From Flavobacteriales bacterium UBA1494 (lineage in GTDB: Bacteria > Bacteroidota > Bacteroidia > Flavobacteriales_E > Vicingaceae), in NCBI GenBank assembly GCA_905182175.1, contig CAJJAT010000012.1:1-64000 (forward strand): a DNA stretch of 64,000 bases. Direction: 5' to 3'. Numbering within the stretch: position 1 is the first letter of the stretch; the number at the start of each line of letters is the position of its first letter. Made by a program: the position numbers and the translations under genes. Below the pieces are notes generated by a model, which searched no databases, was not told the DNA's origin, and saw only the letters and a list, made by a program, of their open reading frames with translations. This document shows positions 48,143 to 57,185 of this stretch, one piece after another.

Positions 48143-49186
48143 CTAATTCTTAGAGAAATAATCTACCAGCCCCTTATTCATTCGTTTTACCATTCCAGGG
48201 CCTTCATAAATAAAACCGGTATAAATTTGAACTAAATCAGCTCCCGCTTCCAATTTCTCAATCGCATCTTCCGCTGTGTAAATTCCCCCAACGGCAACAA
48301 TTGGAAATGATTTATTCGATTTTTTAGACAAATAACGTACGACATCAGTTGAACGTTGCCTAACCGGCTTTCCACTTAAACCTCCGGCACCCATCTTTTC
48401 TACTTCAAAATCATTCGTTTTTAGATTAGATCGGTCAATAGTAGTATTGATAGCAATTACACCATCAATTTTGGTAGAACTCACAATCTCTACAATATCA
48501 TCTAATTGCTCGTTTGTTAAATCGGGAGCAATCTTTAGCAATATTGCTTTACGTTTTGGTTTTGCGTTATTTTTGTCTTGTAAGGTTTGCAACAGTTTAG
48601 TTAGGGGTTCTTTGTCTTGCAACTCTCTCAAATTAGGAGTGTTGGGAGAGCTCACATTCACCACAAAGTAATCTACATACTCAAATAACTTTTCAAAACA
48701 AATCATGTAATCATTGATAGCTTCTTCATTCGGAGTAACCTTATTCTTTCCAATATTACCTCCAATAATTTGATTTGGATTTCGGTTTTTTAAGCGTTCA
48801 ATCATCTGATCTACTCCACCATTATTAAATCCCATCCTATTAATTAAGGCTTCGTCTTTGGGTAATCTAAACAACCTAGGTTTAGGGTTCCCATCTTGAG
48901 GCAAAGGAGTAACCGTTCCTACTTCGATAAAACCAAATCCTAAACACCCTAACTCCTCGTATAACTTAGCGTCTTTGTCAAATCCTGCGGCAAGGCCAAC
49001 TGGATTTGGAAATTTTAAGCCAAACAATTCCTTCTCCAAACTTTTGCTATTTTCAGAATAAAAAGACTTAACAAGTGACTTTGAAATAACATTATTTAGC
49101 AACAATTTTAACCAATTGAACACTGTATGATGAATTGTCTCAGGATCTTGACGAAATAAAAGAGGTTTTATAATTGCTTTGTACAT
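48143..49186 (-). CDS. pyrD: Quinone-dependent dihydroorotate dehydrogenase (class 2)
   Basis: A 347-residue flavoenzyme from the ATG at 49186 ([20 protein letters not shown]). An in-frame TTG 21 bp upstream is rejected because it lies inside the likely promoter box. FMN-binding and catalytic segments are [35 protein letters not shown] with the catalytic Ser of class 2, GAGGLSGKP and [11 protein letters not shown]. The N-terminal helices bind quinone at the membrane. It converts dihydroorotate to orotate in pyrimidine synthesis. Promoter-like repeats lie immediately upstream. Confidence 0.95.
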   Translation of the reverse strand: MYKAIIKPLLFRQDPETIHHTVFNWLKLLLNNVISKSLVKSFYSENSKSLEKELFGLKFPNPVGLAAGFDKDAKLYEELGCLGFGFIEVGTVTPLPQDGNPKPRLFRLPKDEALINRMGFNNGGVDQMIERLKNRNPNQIIGGNIGKNKVTPNEEAINDYMICFEKLFEYVDYFVVNVSSPNTPNLRELQDKEPLTKLLQTLQDKNNAKPKRKAILLKIAPDLTNEQLDDIVEIVSSTKIDGVIAINTTIDRSNLKTNDFEVEKMGAGGLSGKPVRQRSTDVVRYLSKKSNKSFPIVAVGGIYTAEDAIEKLEAGADLVQIYTGFIYEGPGMVKRMNKGLVDYFSKN

Positions 49187-49202
49187 AGGCTTAAGTGAGT
49201 CC

Positions 49203-49250
49203 TTCAAAAGTAACTAGAAAGTAACTAGAAAGTAACTAGAAAGTAACTTA
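49203..49250 (-). promoter_or_regulatory. Tandem 11-bp repeats containing -7-like boxes upstream of pyrD
   Basis: The 11-bp unit AAAGTAACTAG is repeated four times (49207-49250, last copy imperfect). On the pyrD strand each copy gives TTACTTTCTAG. The copy nearest the gene reads TACTTTTG (49210-49203), a perfect TAnnTTTG box 17 bp upstream of the ATG. The other copies carry the near match TACTTTCT. Confidence 0.65.
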
Positions 49251-50681
49251 AATTTTATCTGAAAAGTAAAATTATGAAGCACTCAATTTTATCAAATGTC
49301 AAAGCCATACTAGACACCAACTTTACATTATTTTTCCTACAGGAATGACAGATACTTTAATTGTTTGCAAGAAGTAATGAACAAATATTGACCCATAAAT
49401 AACTCAAAAGATACCAACCCTCGCATACAATCTTATCCACAATTTAAATTATTAATTATATAATCCATACTACAGCAAATTAGTAAACCAATAATATAAG
49501 ATTAAAGAGAGATGTAAGCCCTCATGAAAGCAACACTGGCTAGAAATAGGAGCCAAATAAAGATAAAGGGTTGCTTTTCGCTTGGTCTGAACACAAACGA
49601 TCCCACAAGAGTTTATAATTTGGAGCAAAAGTGCGGATAGTACAGATTGTAGAAAATAAATTTTAGACAAACATTTGTAAGTTAACCGAAAAATATCTCT
49701 AAAACCAATCATCCAATGCTAACAAATTGCAAATGAATCAGACAACTTAATCACGTCGATTTTTATAAGAATACCTCTGGCGACAATTTATTTGCCAGGT
49801 TTAAAGAATCAACTACTGTTAGTGCAGATATGGTAAACGAATCCCTCGACCTTATTCTCGATTACAAAGCAAGCCAAACGAGCTTACTACCTATGGCATT
49901 AAAGAAGATAGTACCAAGTCCTTACATTTTACTGTTGAGGCCCTAAGCTATTATAGAGAACACATGGTAAAAGATGGAATCATTTTAAATGCTATAGTTG
50001 TTAAAGAGTTGCCAATAAAGTCATAGCTAATATTTACACCCGATTTGACAAACCAAAAATTTCACCTCGAGTATTTACAAGTACGCAGGATGCTATTGAA
50101 TGAATTGACGAAAATAAGTTAGTTCTTTTGTAATCATTGACTCTTTTAATAAGCTACTCTAATCGCCTTGGTCACTAAATACAGCTGCTTTTTAATAGTT
50201 TTAGACCACAAACACCGCAGCTTATGTCTATCTAGCTTTTTAAGCTTAAAGTTCAGGTAATTCAGTCAATTACCGGGAATCAAAAATACCACCCAAAATT
50301 TATTAAGAGAACCAGTTATCTTTTGCAACAATGTACATGAATGAAAGCGTGGTAATGATTCAGTGTTGATAAGATGTTTAAGTCGCAACTGTACGATGAA
50401 ATTATTAGCAGCACTACTTACAACCATCTGGCAAATGGAATAGTGCTAGTCCCAAAGGACAAAAAAGCTACCAATTGACAACATTACCTCTGCATATACA
50501 ATATTAATATCAATACGTTAGTGCTAAAAAATACCTTTTCATTTACTCACAGTTAAAGGGCTTCGTAGTCGTGTAATTACCTGTATTTGATCAAATTTTA
50601 CAGCCCACAATTTCCTAATAATAAGACATTTAATGATCTTAGCAAGACTATTTCCTAATTGGGGAGAGCACTTAGTAATAT
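49251..50681. other. 1.4-kb gene-poor stretch with relics
   Basis: Apart from the relic at 49896-50133 only scattered coding-like scraps appear (around 49770-49870 and 50390-50480). No RNA gene is visible. An 80-codon minus frame at 49470-49712 shows no family pattern. Confidence 0.45.
49896..50133 (+). pseudogene. Relic of a small unidentified protein
   Basis: One frame reads TYGIKEDSTKSLHFTVEALS, YYREHMVKDGIILNAIVVKE, LPI. A frameshift at about 50020 moves it to VIANIYTRFDKPKISPRVFT, STQDAIE, a TGA and IDENKLVLL. The pattern of a polar helix, KELP, a YTRFDKPK segment, then DAIEW resembles small STAS/SpoIIAA-like proteins common in Bacteroidota; this is a tentative recollection. Confidence 0.55.
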
Positions 50682-51086
50682 TTAGCGACTTAAAAACTCT
50701 TCAAACGTTCCATCGTCGTAGAAAGCGACTATTTTTTTAATGCTTTTACTCGGAGCAAGAACTTCAGGTGGTTTAGATTCGCTGCTCTCTCTACTCTTAA
50801 CTTCTTCTCTTATTGTGGTGATTGGTTTACTTCCTTTTTGATTCTCCACTTCTTTAGTTTCGATTTTTGGAACTGAACCAACGTTTGTCTTTCCATTTAT
50901 CAACCATGTTGAATCTACCTTCGGAAAACGATTAATGACCTTTTGAATAAACTCCAAACTAGGTTTATTTCTACCTGAAAGAATGTGCGAAATAGATGAC
51001 CGCTGCACTCCAATTTCATCAGCAAATTGGGAAGCAGTCATGGCATTTAATTTCATTATATATCTAAACCTTTCTATTAAATCCAT
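50682..51086 (-). CDS. XRE-family (Cro/CI-type HTH) transcriptional regulator
   Basis: A 134-residue protein. Residues 5-58 are a Cro/CI helix-turn-helix (MTASQFADEIGVQRSSISHI, LSGRNKPSLEFIQKVINRFP). The WLINGKTNVG segment follows, as in a common Bacteroidota XRE group. A charged low-complexity linker and a short C-terminal motif (KIVAFYDDGTFEEFLSR) end the protein. The C-terminal domain type is unknown. Four TTACATTTGTAA-like palindromes crowd the 85 bp upstream of its start, which suggests autoregulation. No partner gene adjoins it. Confidence 0.85.
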   Translation of the reverse strand: MDLIERFRYIMKLNAMTASQFADEIGVQRSSISHILSGRNKPSLEFIQKVINRFPKVDSTWLINGKTNVGSVPKIETKEVENQKGSKPITTIREEVKSRESSESKPPEVLAPSKSIKKIVAFYDDGTFEEFLSR

Positions 51087-51097
51087 CGTTTCGACTA

Positions 51098-51171
51098 GTT
51101 ACAAATGTTACTTTCTTATTCGATTACAAATGTAACTAAATTATGTTACATTTGTAATTTACATTTGTAAC
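51098..51171. promoter_or_regulatory. Four palindromic operator-like sites upstream of the XRE gene
   Basis: Sites are GTTACAAATGTTAC (51098-51111), ATTACAAATGTAAC (51123-51136), GTTACATTTGTAAT (51145-51158) and TTTACATTTGTAAC (51158-51171). The shared core is GTTACAwwTGTAAC. Each TTACATTTGTAA also contains TACATTTG, a match to the -7 consensus, so the sites overlap possible promoters on both strands. Confidence 0.75.
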
Positions 51172-51342
51172 AAGTGGTCGCTATGGGTTCAATAGTCTTA
51201 AATTTAGTTGTACCTATACTTTATGTAAACCGTACAATCATCTCATATTGATATATTAATTTATAAATTAATGTGAGATAAATAAAAATGTAACTTAAAA
51301 ACGTTAGCAGTGCATACTCCTTAAAATTTGGCACAAAAAAAC

Positions 51343-51378
51343 AGGGGTTACAATTGTAATCCCTGTTACATTTGTAAC
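51343..51378. promoter_or_regulatory. Two more palindromic sites, one within a terminator-like hairpin
   Basis: GTTACAATTGTAAT (51347-51360) and GTTACATTTGTAAC (51365-51378) repeat the motif upstream of the XRE gene. The first is flanked by GGG and CCC and can form a hairpin (51343-51364) about 23 bp past the stop of the outer-membrane protein gene, so it may instead be its terminator. Confidence 0.55.
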
Positions 51379-51386
51379 ATAGTGAC

Positions 51387-52187
51387 TTATTTGGGTAGCC
51401 GTACACTTACGCCTACAGAATGATAATTCATTACACGGTTTAATCCCATTCCGTAAGAATAATCCAGTTGAATATGGTCGGAAATTAGGTATGTCATTCC
51501 CGCGTTTATGTTGCTTTCCAAATCTTCAAACTCTACGTAATTTCCAAATGCTTCCGCGTACAACCCTACCCTTTCACTTAGACCAAATCCATATATAAAA
51601 GTGTACGTAAAGTCGCCATTGCCATATCGAACTAAACCTTCCTCATTAAAATCCAAATTAAAGTTGTTGTATCCAAAGTTGGCGCTGACACTTTTATTCT
51701 CTGACAGGTCATAGGAAATATTTATCCTGCTTACTATTCCATACCGTTTGTTTGAAACACCGGTTGACCCTGTTGGAAGTATTGCATGAGATACCACTCC
51801 TACAGCAATTTTAGCAGCATCATTTGTAACTTGGTATTTTAGACCAATTTGTAAATTTTCTGTTCCAGAAACCTTTCCTGTTTCTTCTTGACTTGAGTTA
51901 TCGATTGTTTTATAATTCACAATCTCATTCACAACTCTCAGTTCTATTCTGTTTGCTACGCCAATTCTAAATAAATTGATGGGGTATACATTGCGATGCT
52001 GAGAAAAACCTCGTGAGATTTCACGCCTCTCAAAAAATAACCCACTTTCTATTTGGATAATTCCTTTGCCAATCACTTTAGGTGACTCAGCTTGACTCGG
52101 CCGATCTGTGATGATGCTATTTTCTGTAATTTGTGAATGGACGCTAAATGCAGTAAAGGATAGAGCAATAATAAATAGTTCTTTCAT
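51387..52187 (-). CDS. Outer-membrane transporter-like beta-barrel protein
   Basis: A 266-residue protein with a signal peptide (MKELFIIALSFTAFSVHSQI). The mature part (ITDRPSQAESPKVIGKGIIQ, IESGLFFERRE, then alternating strands to VGVSVRLPK) resembles the transporter family PF13557 (phenol MetA-type barrels) widespread in Bacteroidota. It is divergent from the MntR-type regulator, and the short intergenic region has a palindrome suitable for that regulator. An outer-membrane channel for manganese/zinc or their chelates is a reasonable inference. Confidence 0.75.
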   Translation of the reverse strand: MKELFIIALSFTAFSVHSQITENSIITDRPSQAESPKVIGKGIIQIESGLFFERREISRGFSQHRNVYPINLFRIGVANRIELRVVNEIVNYKTIDNSSQEETGKVSGTENLQIGLKYQVTNDAAKIAVGVVSHAILPTGSTGVSNKRYGIVSRINISYDLSENKSVSANFGYNNFNLDFNEEGLVRYGNGDFTYTFIYGFGLSERVGLYAEAFGNYVEFEDLESNINAGMTYLISDHIQLDYSYGMGLNRVMNYHSVGVSVRLPK

Positions 52188-52194
52188 TTTTATA

Positions 52195-52210
52195 TTTAGA
52201 TGAGTCTAAA
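52195..52210. promoter_or_regulatory. Candidate DtxR/MntR operator
   Basis: TTTAGATGAGTCTAAA is an exact 6-bp inverted repeat around TGAG. It lies between the divergent outer-membrane protein and mntR starts, 23 bp upstream of the mntR -7 box. A second, imperfect AT-rich repeat (TTATTAGACGATTATAA) follows. Confidence 0.6.
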
Positions 52211-52232
52211 AAATTTATTAGACGATTATAAT

Positions 52233-52240
52233 TAGCTTTG
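52233..52240 (+). promoter_or_regulatory. -7 promoter element of the MntR-type gene
   Basis: TAGCTTTG matches TAnnTTTG and lies 15 bp before the ATG at 52256. It overlaps the alternative TTG start at 52238, which argues that the ATG is the true start. Confidence 0.6.
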
Positions 52241-52255
52241 TATCAAAAATACGCA

Positions 52256-52924
52256 ATGACTTCTTTAACAGAGGAAAATTATTTAAAGGCAATCTACACG
52301 CTCATTCAGTCGGCTGATAGAAAGGCGTCTACTAATGAGATAGCAAACAGAATGGAAACGAAAGCATCTTCGGTAACAGATATGCTGAAACGTTTGAATG
52401 AGAAAAAGTTGGTAAACTATGAAAAATACAAAACAGTTAAAATCACCGAGAAAGGCAAAAAGGTAGCTGTTTCGATAATTAGAAAACATAGACTGTGGGA
52501 ATATTTTTTAGTCGAAAATTTAAATTTCGGATGGGATGAAGTGCACGACATTGCCGAACAACTAGAACACATTGAGTCCGTTGAATTAACAAACAAACTT
52601 GATGAATTTTTAGGTTTTCCAAAATTTGACCCCCATGGCGATCCTATCCCAAATAACCAAGGAGTGTTTCCAAGAAGGGAAAATCAAAAACTAAACGAAA
52701 TAGATGAAGGTTCGACACTAATAATCATTGGGGTTGAAGACTCTTCACCTAGTTTTCTTAATTTTTTAAGTGAAATGAGAATAGAACTAGGAACAGAACT
52801 GTGTTTAAAAACCAGAAACGAATTTGACAACTCAATGATTGTCGTCAATACAAAAGATCAAAAAATTACCTTATCGCAAAAAGTAGCGAGTAACCTTTAC
52901 ATCAAATTTAAAAATGAAAAATAA
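52256..52924 (+). CDS. mntR: DtxR/MntR-family metal-dependent regulator
   Basis: A 222-residue regulator from the ATG at 52256. The winged HTH (LTEENYLKAIYTLIQSADRK, then ASTNEIANRMETKASSVTDM) is followed by the metal-binding dimerisation domain (KHRLWEYFLVENLNFGWDEV, HDIAEQLEHI, GFPKFDPHGDPIP) and a C-terminal SH3-like FeoA domain. With manganese or iron bound it represses metal uptake genes. Its last 11 bp overlap the gene for the binding protein, so the regulator heads the uptake operon. Manganese specificity is inferred from the neighbouring cluster-9 ABC transporter. Confidence 0.88.
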   Translation: MTSLTEENYLKAIYTLIQSADRKASTNEIANRMETKASSVTDMLKRLNEKKLVNYEKYKTVKITEKGKKVAVSIIRKHRLWEYFLVENLNFGWDEVHDIAEQLEHIESVELTNKLDEFLGFPKFDPHGDPIPNNQGVFPRRENQKLNEIDEGSTLIIIGVEDSSPSFLNFLSEMRIELGTELCLKTRNEFDNSMIVVNTKDQKITLSQKVASNLYIKFKNEK

Positions 52925-53831
52925 CATCCTATTAACACTTATAATTACAGCGCTGTTCTCTTGCAAAATGGAACAGAAGCAAACAACGGGAAAAATAGAA
53001 AGCATCGTTTGTACAACAGGCATGTTAGGAGATGCTGTCAGAAATGTTGTAAGTTCAGATGTTAAAGTAATTACCTTAATGGGTCCTGGAGTTGACCCCC
53101 ACTTGTACAAGGCAACTCAAGGAGATTTAAAAGCTTTGACCGATGCTGATGTTATAGTATACAATGGGTTACACCTAGAAGGTAAGATGGGTGATATTTT
53201 TGAAAAACTGGAAGACAGAAAAATAATTATTGCTGCAAGTGACGGAATTAACAAAGAAGAACTCATCAACAACTCTGAATTTAAAGGAGCACAAGATCCC
53301 CACATTTGGTTTGACGTAAAGCTTTGGAGTACTGCTGTGAAACACATCTCTACTGAATTAGCAAAACAAGTAACCGATAGCGTAGCAAATGAAATTAAAG
53401 CCAACGCTAAAAAATACACCGATCAACTGTTAGAATTAGACAAAGCTGTATTTTCTAATTTGAATGCATTGGACTCCAATAAAAAAGTTTTGATTACCGC
53501 TCATGATGCTTTTAGCTATTTCGGAAGAGCTTACAACTTTCAAGTAAAAGGCTTACAAGGTATTTCAACTACTTCAGAATATGGCCTGAAAGATGTGAGT
53601 GATATGGTTAACTTTATAGTAGATCGAAAAATAAAAGCTGTTTTTGTAGAAAGCTCTGTTTCTAAAAAGTCTATTGAAGCGGTCGTTGAAGGTTGCATTG
53701 CAAAAGATCACAACGTATTAATTGGAGGATATTTATTTAGTGATGCTATGGGGGAATATGGAACTCCTGAAGGAACGTACATTGGAATGGTGAAGCACAA
53801 TGTAAAAATGATTGTTACAGGTTTAAAATAA
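52914..53831 (+). CDS. Manganese/zinc ABC transporter substrate-binding lipoprotein
   Basis: A 305-residue cluster A-I binding protein with a lipobox (ITALFSCKMEQ). Metal ligands of the ZnuA/PsaA/MntC fold are seen: His in GPGVDPHLYKAT, His in DPHIWFDVKLW, Glu in AVFVESSVSKK and Asp in GGYLFSDAMGEYG. There is no His-rich loop, which favours manganese (or iron) over zinc. It delivers metal to the membrane permeases encoded downstream. The ATG lies 11 bp inside the regulator gene. Confidence 0.9.
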   Translation: MKNNILLTLIITALFSCKMEQKQTTGKIESIVCTTGMLGDAVRNVVSSDVKVITLMGPGVDPHLYKATQGDLKALTDADVIVYNGLHLEGKMGDIFEKLEDRKIIIAASDGINKEELINNSEFKGAQDPHIWFDVKLWSTAVKHISTELAKQVTDSVANEIKANAKKYTDQLLELDKAVFSNLNALDSNKKVLITAHDAFSYFGRAYNFQVKGLQGISTTSEYGLKDVSDMVNFIVDRKIKAVFVESSVSKKSIEAVVEGCIAKDHNVLIGGYLFSDAMGEYGTPEGTYIGMVKHNVKMIVTGLK

Positions 53832-54113
53832 AAAATAATAAGTCCAAATTTTTCAGTTGCGGATTACGAAGCAAATTTGTGGAATAATGTGCCATGTAAA
53901 ATATTGAGTGAAGAAAAGAAAATGTGACATACAATTTGAAGAAAATTAAATATGAGGTATGGAAAGTTAAATTTTGATTAAAAACGAAGGAAGGAAGAGA
54001 AAAGAACCTGAATTAATTGGACTTTAATTTTTTATCACATGTCTTTTAACTTCTTTATTTAACACTTTCCTTCTCCTTTTTCTCTTTTGCGTTGCACAAT
54101 TAAAACGAACAGA

Positions 54114-54884
54114 ATGATAAGTATAGAAACACACAACCTTACCGTATCCTATAATCGCAGGCCTGTTTTGTGGAACATTGATTTCGAATTACCAACTGGT
54201 AAAATCATAGGAATTATTGGTCCAAACGGGTCTGGTAAAACCACCTTATTGAAAGCCATTATGGGTTTGGTGCCAACAAGTAGTGGTTATGTGAAAATAT
54301 TTGATCAAGATTTAAATGATGTTCGTTCTCGAGTCTCTTATGTTCCACAAAGAGAATCTGTTGATTGGGACTTTCCTGCATCCGTCATGGATATTGTTCT
54401 TATGGGGAGATACAAAAAGAACAACCTTTTCAAACGCATTTCAAAAGCAGACAGAGATATCGCCGCAGAAGCATTGGAAAAAGTAAACATGTTGGAATTT
54501 AGCAAACGACAGATTTCACAATTAAGTGGCGGTCAACAGCAAAGGGTATTTATTGCCCGATCATTAGCGCAGGGCGCAGATCTCTATATCATGGACGAGC
54601 CGTTTATAGGTGTGGATGCAGCAACAGAAGAAGCCATTTTAAAACTTCTATCCGACATGAAAAAAGACGGAAAAACAGTTGTAGTAGTCCACCATGATTT
54701 ACAGACAGCAAAAGATTTTTTCGATTGGATAGTTTTATTGAATACAAGAATGGTCGCAGCAGGGCCAATTGAGGAAATATTTAATGAAACGTTGTTGCAA
54801 GAAGCTTACGGTGGTAAATTAAATGTATTAAGTCAAGTAGGCGATCTTATGAAGGAAAAAGCCTTTGACGTAAGAGAATCGTAA
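54114..54884 (+). CDS. Metal ABC transporter ATPase
   Basis: A 256-residue ABC ATPase from the ATG at 54114; an in-frame TTG 27 bp upstream is less likely. Walker A is GPNGSGKTTLL, the Q-loop is VPQRESVDWDFP, the signature LSGGQQQRVFIARS, Walker B LYIMDEPFIGVD and the H-loop VVHHD. The QRESVDWDFP segment is typical of manganese/zinc (MntB/ZnuC-type) ATPases. It follows the binding protein after a 280-bp gap in which I see no gene. It energises the two permeases encoded next. Confidence 0.92.
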   Translation: MISIETHNLTVSYNRRPVLWNIDFELPTGKIIGIIGPNGSGKTTLLKAIMGLVPTSSGYVKIFDQDLNDVRSRVSYVPQRESVDWDFPASVMDIVLMGRYKKNNLFKRISKADRDIAAEALEKVNMLEFSKRQISQLSGGQQQRVFIARSLAQGADLYIMDEPFIGVDAATEEAILKLLSDMKKDGKTVVVVHHDLQTAKDFFDWIVLLNTRMVAAGPIEEIFNETLLQEAYGGKLNVLSQVGDLMKEKAFDVRES

Positions 54885-54971
54885 ATTAATTTTGCATCTT
54901 AGAAATTAAGCTCGAGAGAACCATTTATTTTTTTGAAAAGCATCTTCTAAAAACACACTAAGCACTTAAAA

Positions 54972-56264
54972 TTGAATAACACTTTCCAATTTCTTTCCTT
55001 TTCAGATCCAAACGTACTTTTTGTGGTGCTTGGAACTATGATTTTGGGAGCGTCTGCTGCTATCGTAGGTTGCTTTTCATTTTTACGCAAACGAGCCTTA
55101 GTTGGCGATGCAATTGCACACAGTATTTTACCTGGTGTTTGTTTGGCATTTATGGTTTCGGGAAGTAAAAACCCACTGTATCTTATAATAGGAGCCTTTA
55201 TTACCGGTTGGCTTTCTCTTTTGCTGATCGATGCAATAACGAGAACAACCAAGCTAAAAAGTGATACCGCAATTGGCATTATACTAAGTGTTTTCTTTGG
55301 TGTCGGGATCTTGCTGTTAACTTCCATTCAGCATTCGGGCAATGCATCGCAGGCGGGGTTAGATAAATTCCTTTTTGGAAAAGCCGCCTCCTTAACAAAA
55401 GATGATGTTTACATTTTTGGAACCATTGCCTTAATTTTAATAGCAGTAGTTATTCTTTTTTATAAAGAATTTAAGCTCATTTCATTCAATCCCGACTATG
55501 CGAAAGTCATTGGATTGCCTGTTCAATTTTTGGAATTTATGTTGGCGACCATAACTGTATTAGCAGTCGCAGTTGGCATACAAGCAGTCGGGGTAGTATT
55601 AATGGCAGCTTTACTCATCACTCCTGCTTCCGGCGCTCGTTTTTGGACGGACAAGCTAAGCGTTATGATTTTGATTGCGACTGCTTTTGGCGCTATTTCA
55701 GGTTTCTTAGGTTCTTATATTAGTTACATTGCACCATCAATGCCAACCGGACCCTGGATTGTGATGTGTTTGTCCATGCTAACAATTGGCTCTATTTGGT
55801 TTGCGCCTAGAACAGGAATGCTTGCAAAGTTTAGGGTACAGAAAGAAAACCAACGTAAAATATTAATTGAAAACGTGTTAAAGCTATTTTATCATTTGGG
55901 CGAAAAAGACGGAACTTTCAAAAAACAGCGAAGCACATCTGTCTTACTGGCTTCTAGAGACTTAAGAATTAAAGAATTAAATCGAGGACTACATCTCTTA
56001 AAAAAAGAGCATTGGTTGCGTAAAAAAGGTGATAATTGGTTGATTACACAAAGTGGGTTAAATGAAGCGAAACGTATCATAAAGCTTCATAGATTGTGGG
56101 AAATGTACCTTAATCAGCGTTTGAAATTAGAACCAGATCACGTTCATAACGATGCTGAGGCTATTGAGCACATTATAACTCCTGAATTAGAGAAACAATT
56201 GGAAAAAGAGTTGAATTACCCAACAAAAGATCCTCACGAAAGTGTAATCCCTTACGCAGAATAG
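54972..56264 (+). CDS. Metal ABC transporter permease fused to a DtxR-like regulatory domain
   Basis: A 430-residue protein starting at TTG (no ATG before the first helix). Residues 1-285 are a cluster-9 permease with about eight helices (GCFSFLRKRALVGDAIAHSI, AVGIQAVGVVLMAALLITPA). Residues 290-430 are cytoplasmic: a winged-helix-like part (STSVLLASRDLRIKELNRGL, LLKKEHWLRKKGDNWLITQ) and then KLHRLWEMYLNQRLKLEPDH, VHNDAEAIEHI and YPTKDPHESVIP, which match the metal-binding dimerisation domain of DtxR/MntR. The fusion could sense cytoplasmic metal and gate transport. The next permease starts directly at its stop codon. Confidence 0.9.
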   Translation: MNNTFQFLSFSDPNVLFVVLGTMILGASAAIVGCFSFLRKRALVGDAIAHSILPGVCLAFMVSGSKNPLYLIIGAFITGWLSLLLIDAITRTTKLKSDTAIGIILSVFFGVGILLLTSIQHSGNASQAGLDKFLFGKAASLTKDDVYIFGTIALILIAVVILFYKEFKLISFNPDYAKVIGLPVQFLEFMLATITVLAVAVGIQAVGVVLMAALLITPASGARFWTDKLSVMILIATAFGAISGFLGSYISYIAPSMPTGPWIVMCLSMLTIGSIWFAPRTGMLAKFRVQKENQRKILIENVLKLFYHLGEKDGTFKKQRSTSVLLASRDLRIKELNRGLHLLKKEHWLRKKGDNWLITQSGLNEAKRIIKLHRLWEMYLNQRLKLEPDHVHNDAEAIEHIITPELEKQLEKELNYPTKDPHESVIPYAE

Positions 56265-57116
56265 ATGGAAGCATTTTGGATCATATTAGTCGGCTCATTA
56301 ATAGCTGTTTCTTGCGCATTACTAGGCTCATATCTTATTTTAAGAAAAATGGCAATGGTTGGCGATGCGATTTCGCATGCCGTTTTACCAGGAATTGTTA
56401 TTGCCTACTTGCTTTCCGGTTCTAGAGAAACGCTACCCATGTTAATCGGTGCTGCTATTTTGGGGGTTTTAACAACCGTTCTCATTGAGCTTTTTTCCAA
56501 GAAAGCTAACTTACAGATGGATGCTTCCATCGGCATTACATTTACCTGGCTTTTTGCAATTGGAATTATTCTCATCTCGTTATTTGCAGGTCAAGTAGAC
56601 CTTGATCAAGATTGTGTTCTATATGGTGAGATTGCCTATGTTCCGCTTGATTTATGGATAACAGATAGTGGCTATAACCTTGGACCTAGAACGGTTTGGA
56701 TCGCCTCAGGCTTACTGTTGTTGCTCCTTCTTTTCATTTGGAAAGGGTATAAAGGACTGTTCATTACTACTTTTAACGAAGAGTTTGCCAAAGCATTGGG
56801 GATTGGTGTTGCCTTTTGGCATTACGCTTTAATGGGAGCTGTTTCATTGACAACTGTGGTTTCATTTGAATCTGTTGGAGCAATTCTAGTCGTTGCATTT
56901 TTAATTGTTCCCCCAGCCACTGCATACTTAATTACAAATGAGCTAAAAAAGATGCTATTCCTCTCCTCTATCTTCGGTATAATCAGCGCTATTGGGGGGT
57001 ATTACTTAGCAGTTTTAATTAACGGTTCTATAGCAGGCGCAATTGCCAGTATTGCCGGATTGCTATTTTTAATAGTTTGGGTAATTACTTTGATACGAAA
57101 ACGACAACCAATTTGA
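56265..57116 (+). CDS. Metal ABC transporter permease
   Basis: A 283-residue cluster-9 permease with eight or more helices (GSYLILRKMAMVGDAISHAV, LPGIVIAYLLSGS; TTVVSFESVGAILVVAFLIV, PPATAYL). It lacks the C-terminal regulatory extension of the preceding permease. Its ATG directly abuts the TAG of that gene, so the two are coupled and probably form a heterodimeric channel with the ATPase. Last gene of the uptake cluster. Confidence 0.9.
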   Translation: MEAFWIILVGSLIAVSCALLGSYLILRKMAMVGDAISHAVLPGIVIAYLLSGSRETLPMLIGAAILGVLTTVLIELFSKKANLQMDASIGITFTWLFAIGIILISLFAGQVDLDQDCVLYGEIAYVPLDLWITDSGYNLGPRTVWIASGLLLLLLLFIWKGYKGLFITTFNEEFAKALGIGVAFWHYALMGAVSLTTVVSFESVGAILVVAFLIVPPATAYLITNELKKMLFLSSIFGIISAIGGYYLAVLINGSIAGAIASIAGLLFLIVWVITLIRKRQPI

Positions 57117-57185
57117 GTAAGCTTTAGTGCACTACTTTATAGAAGATAAAAGAAAAATAAACATTTCTACTAGCGTATCTCTATA

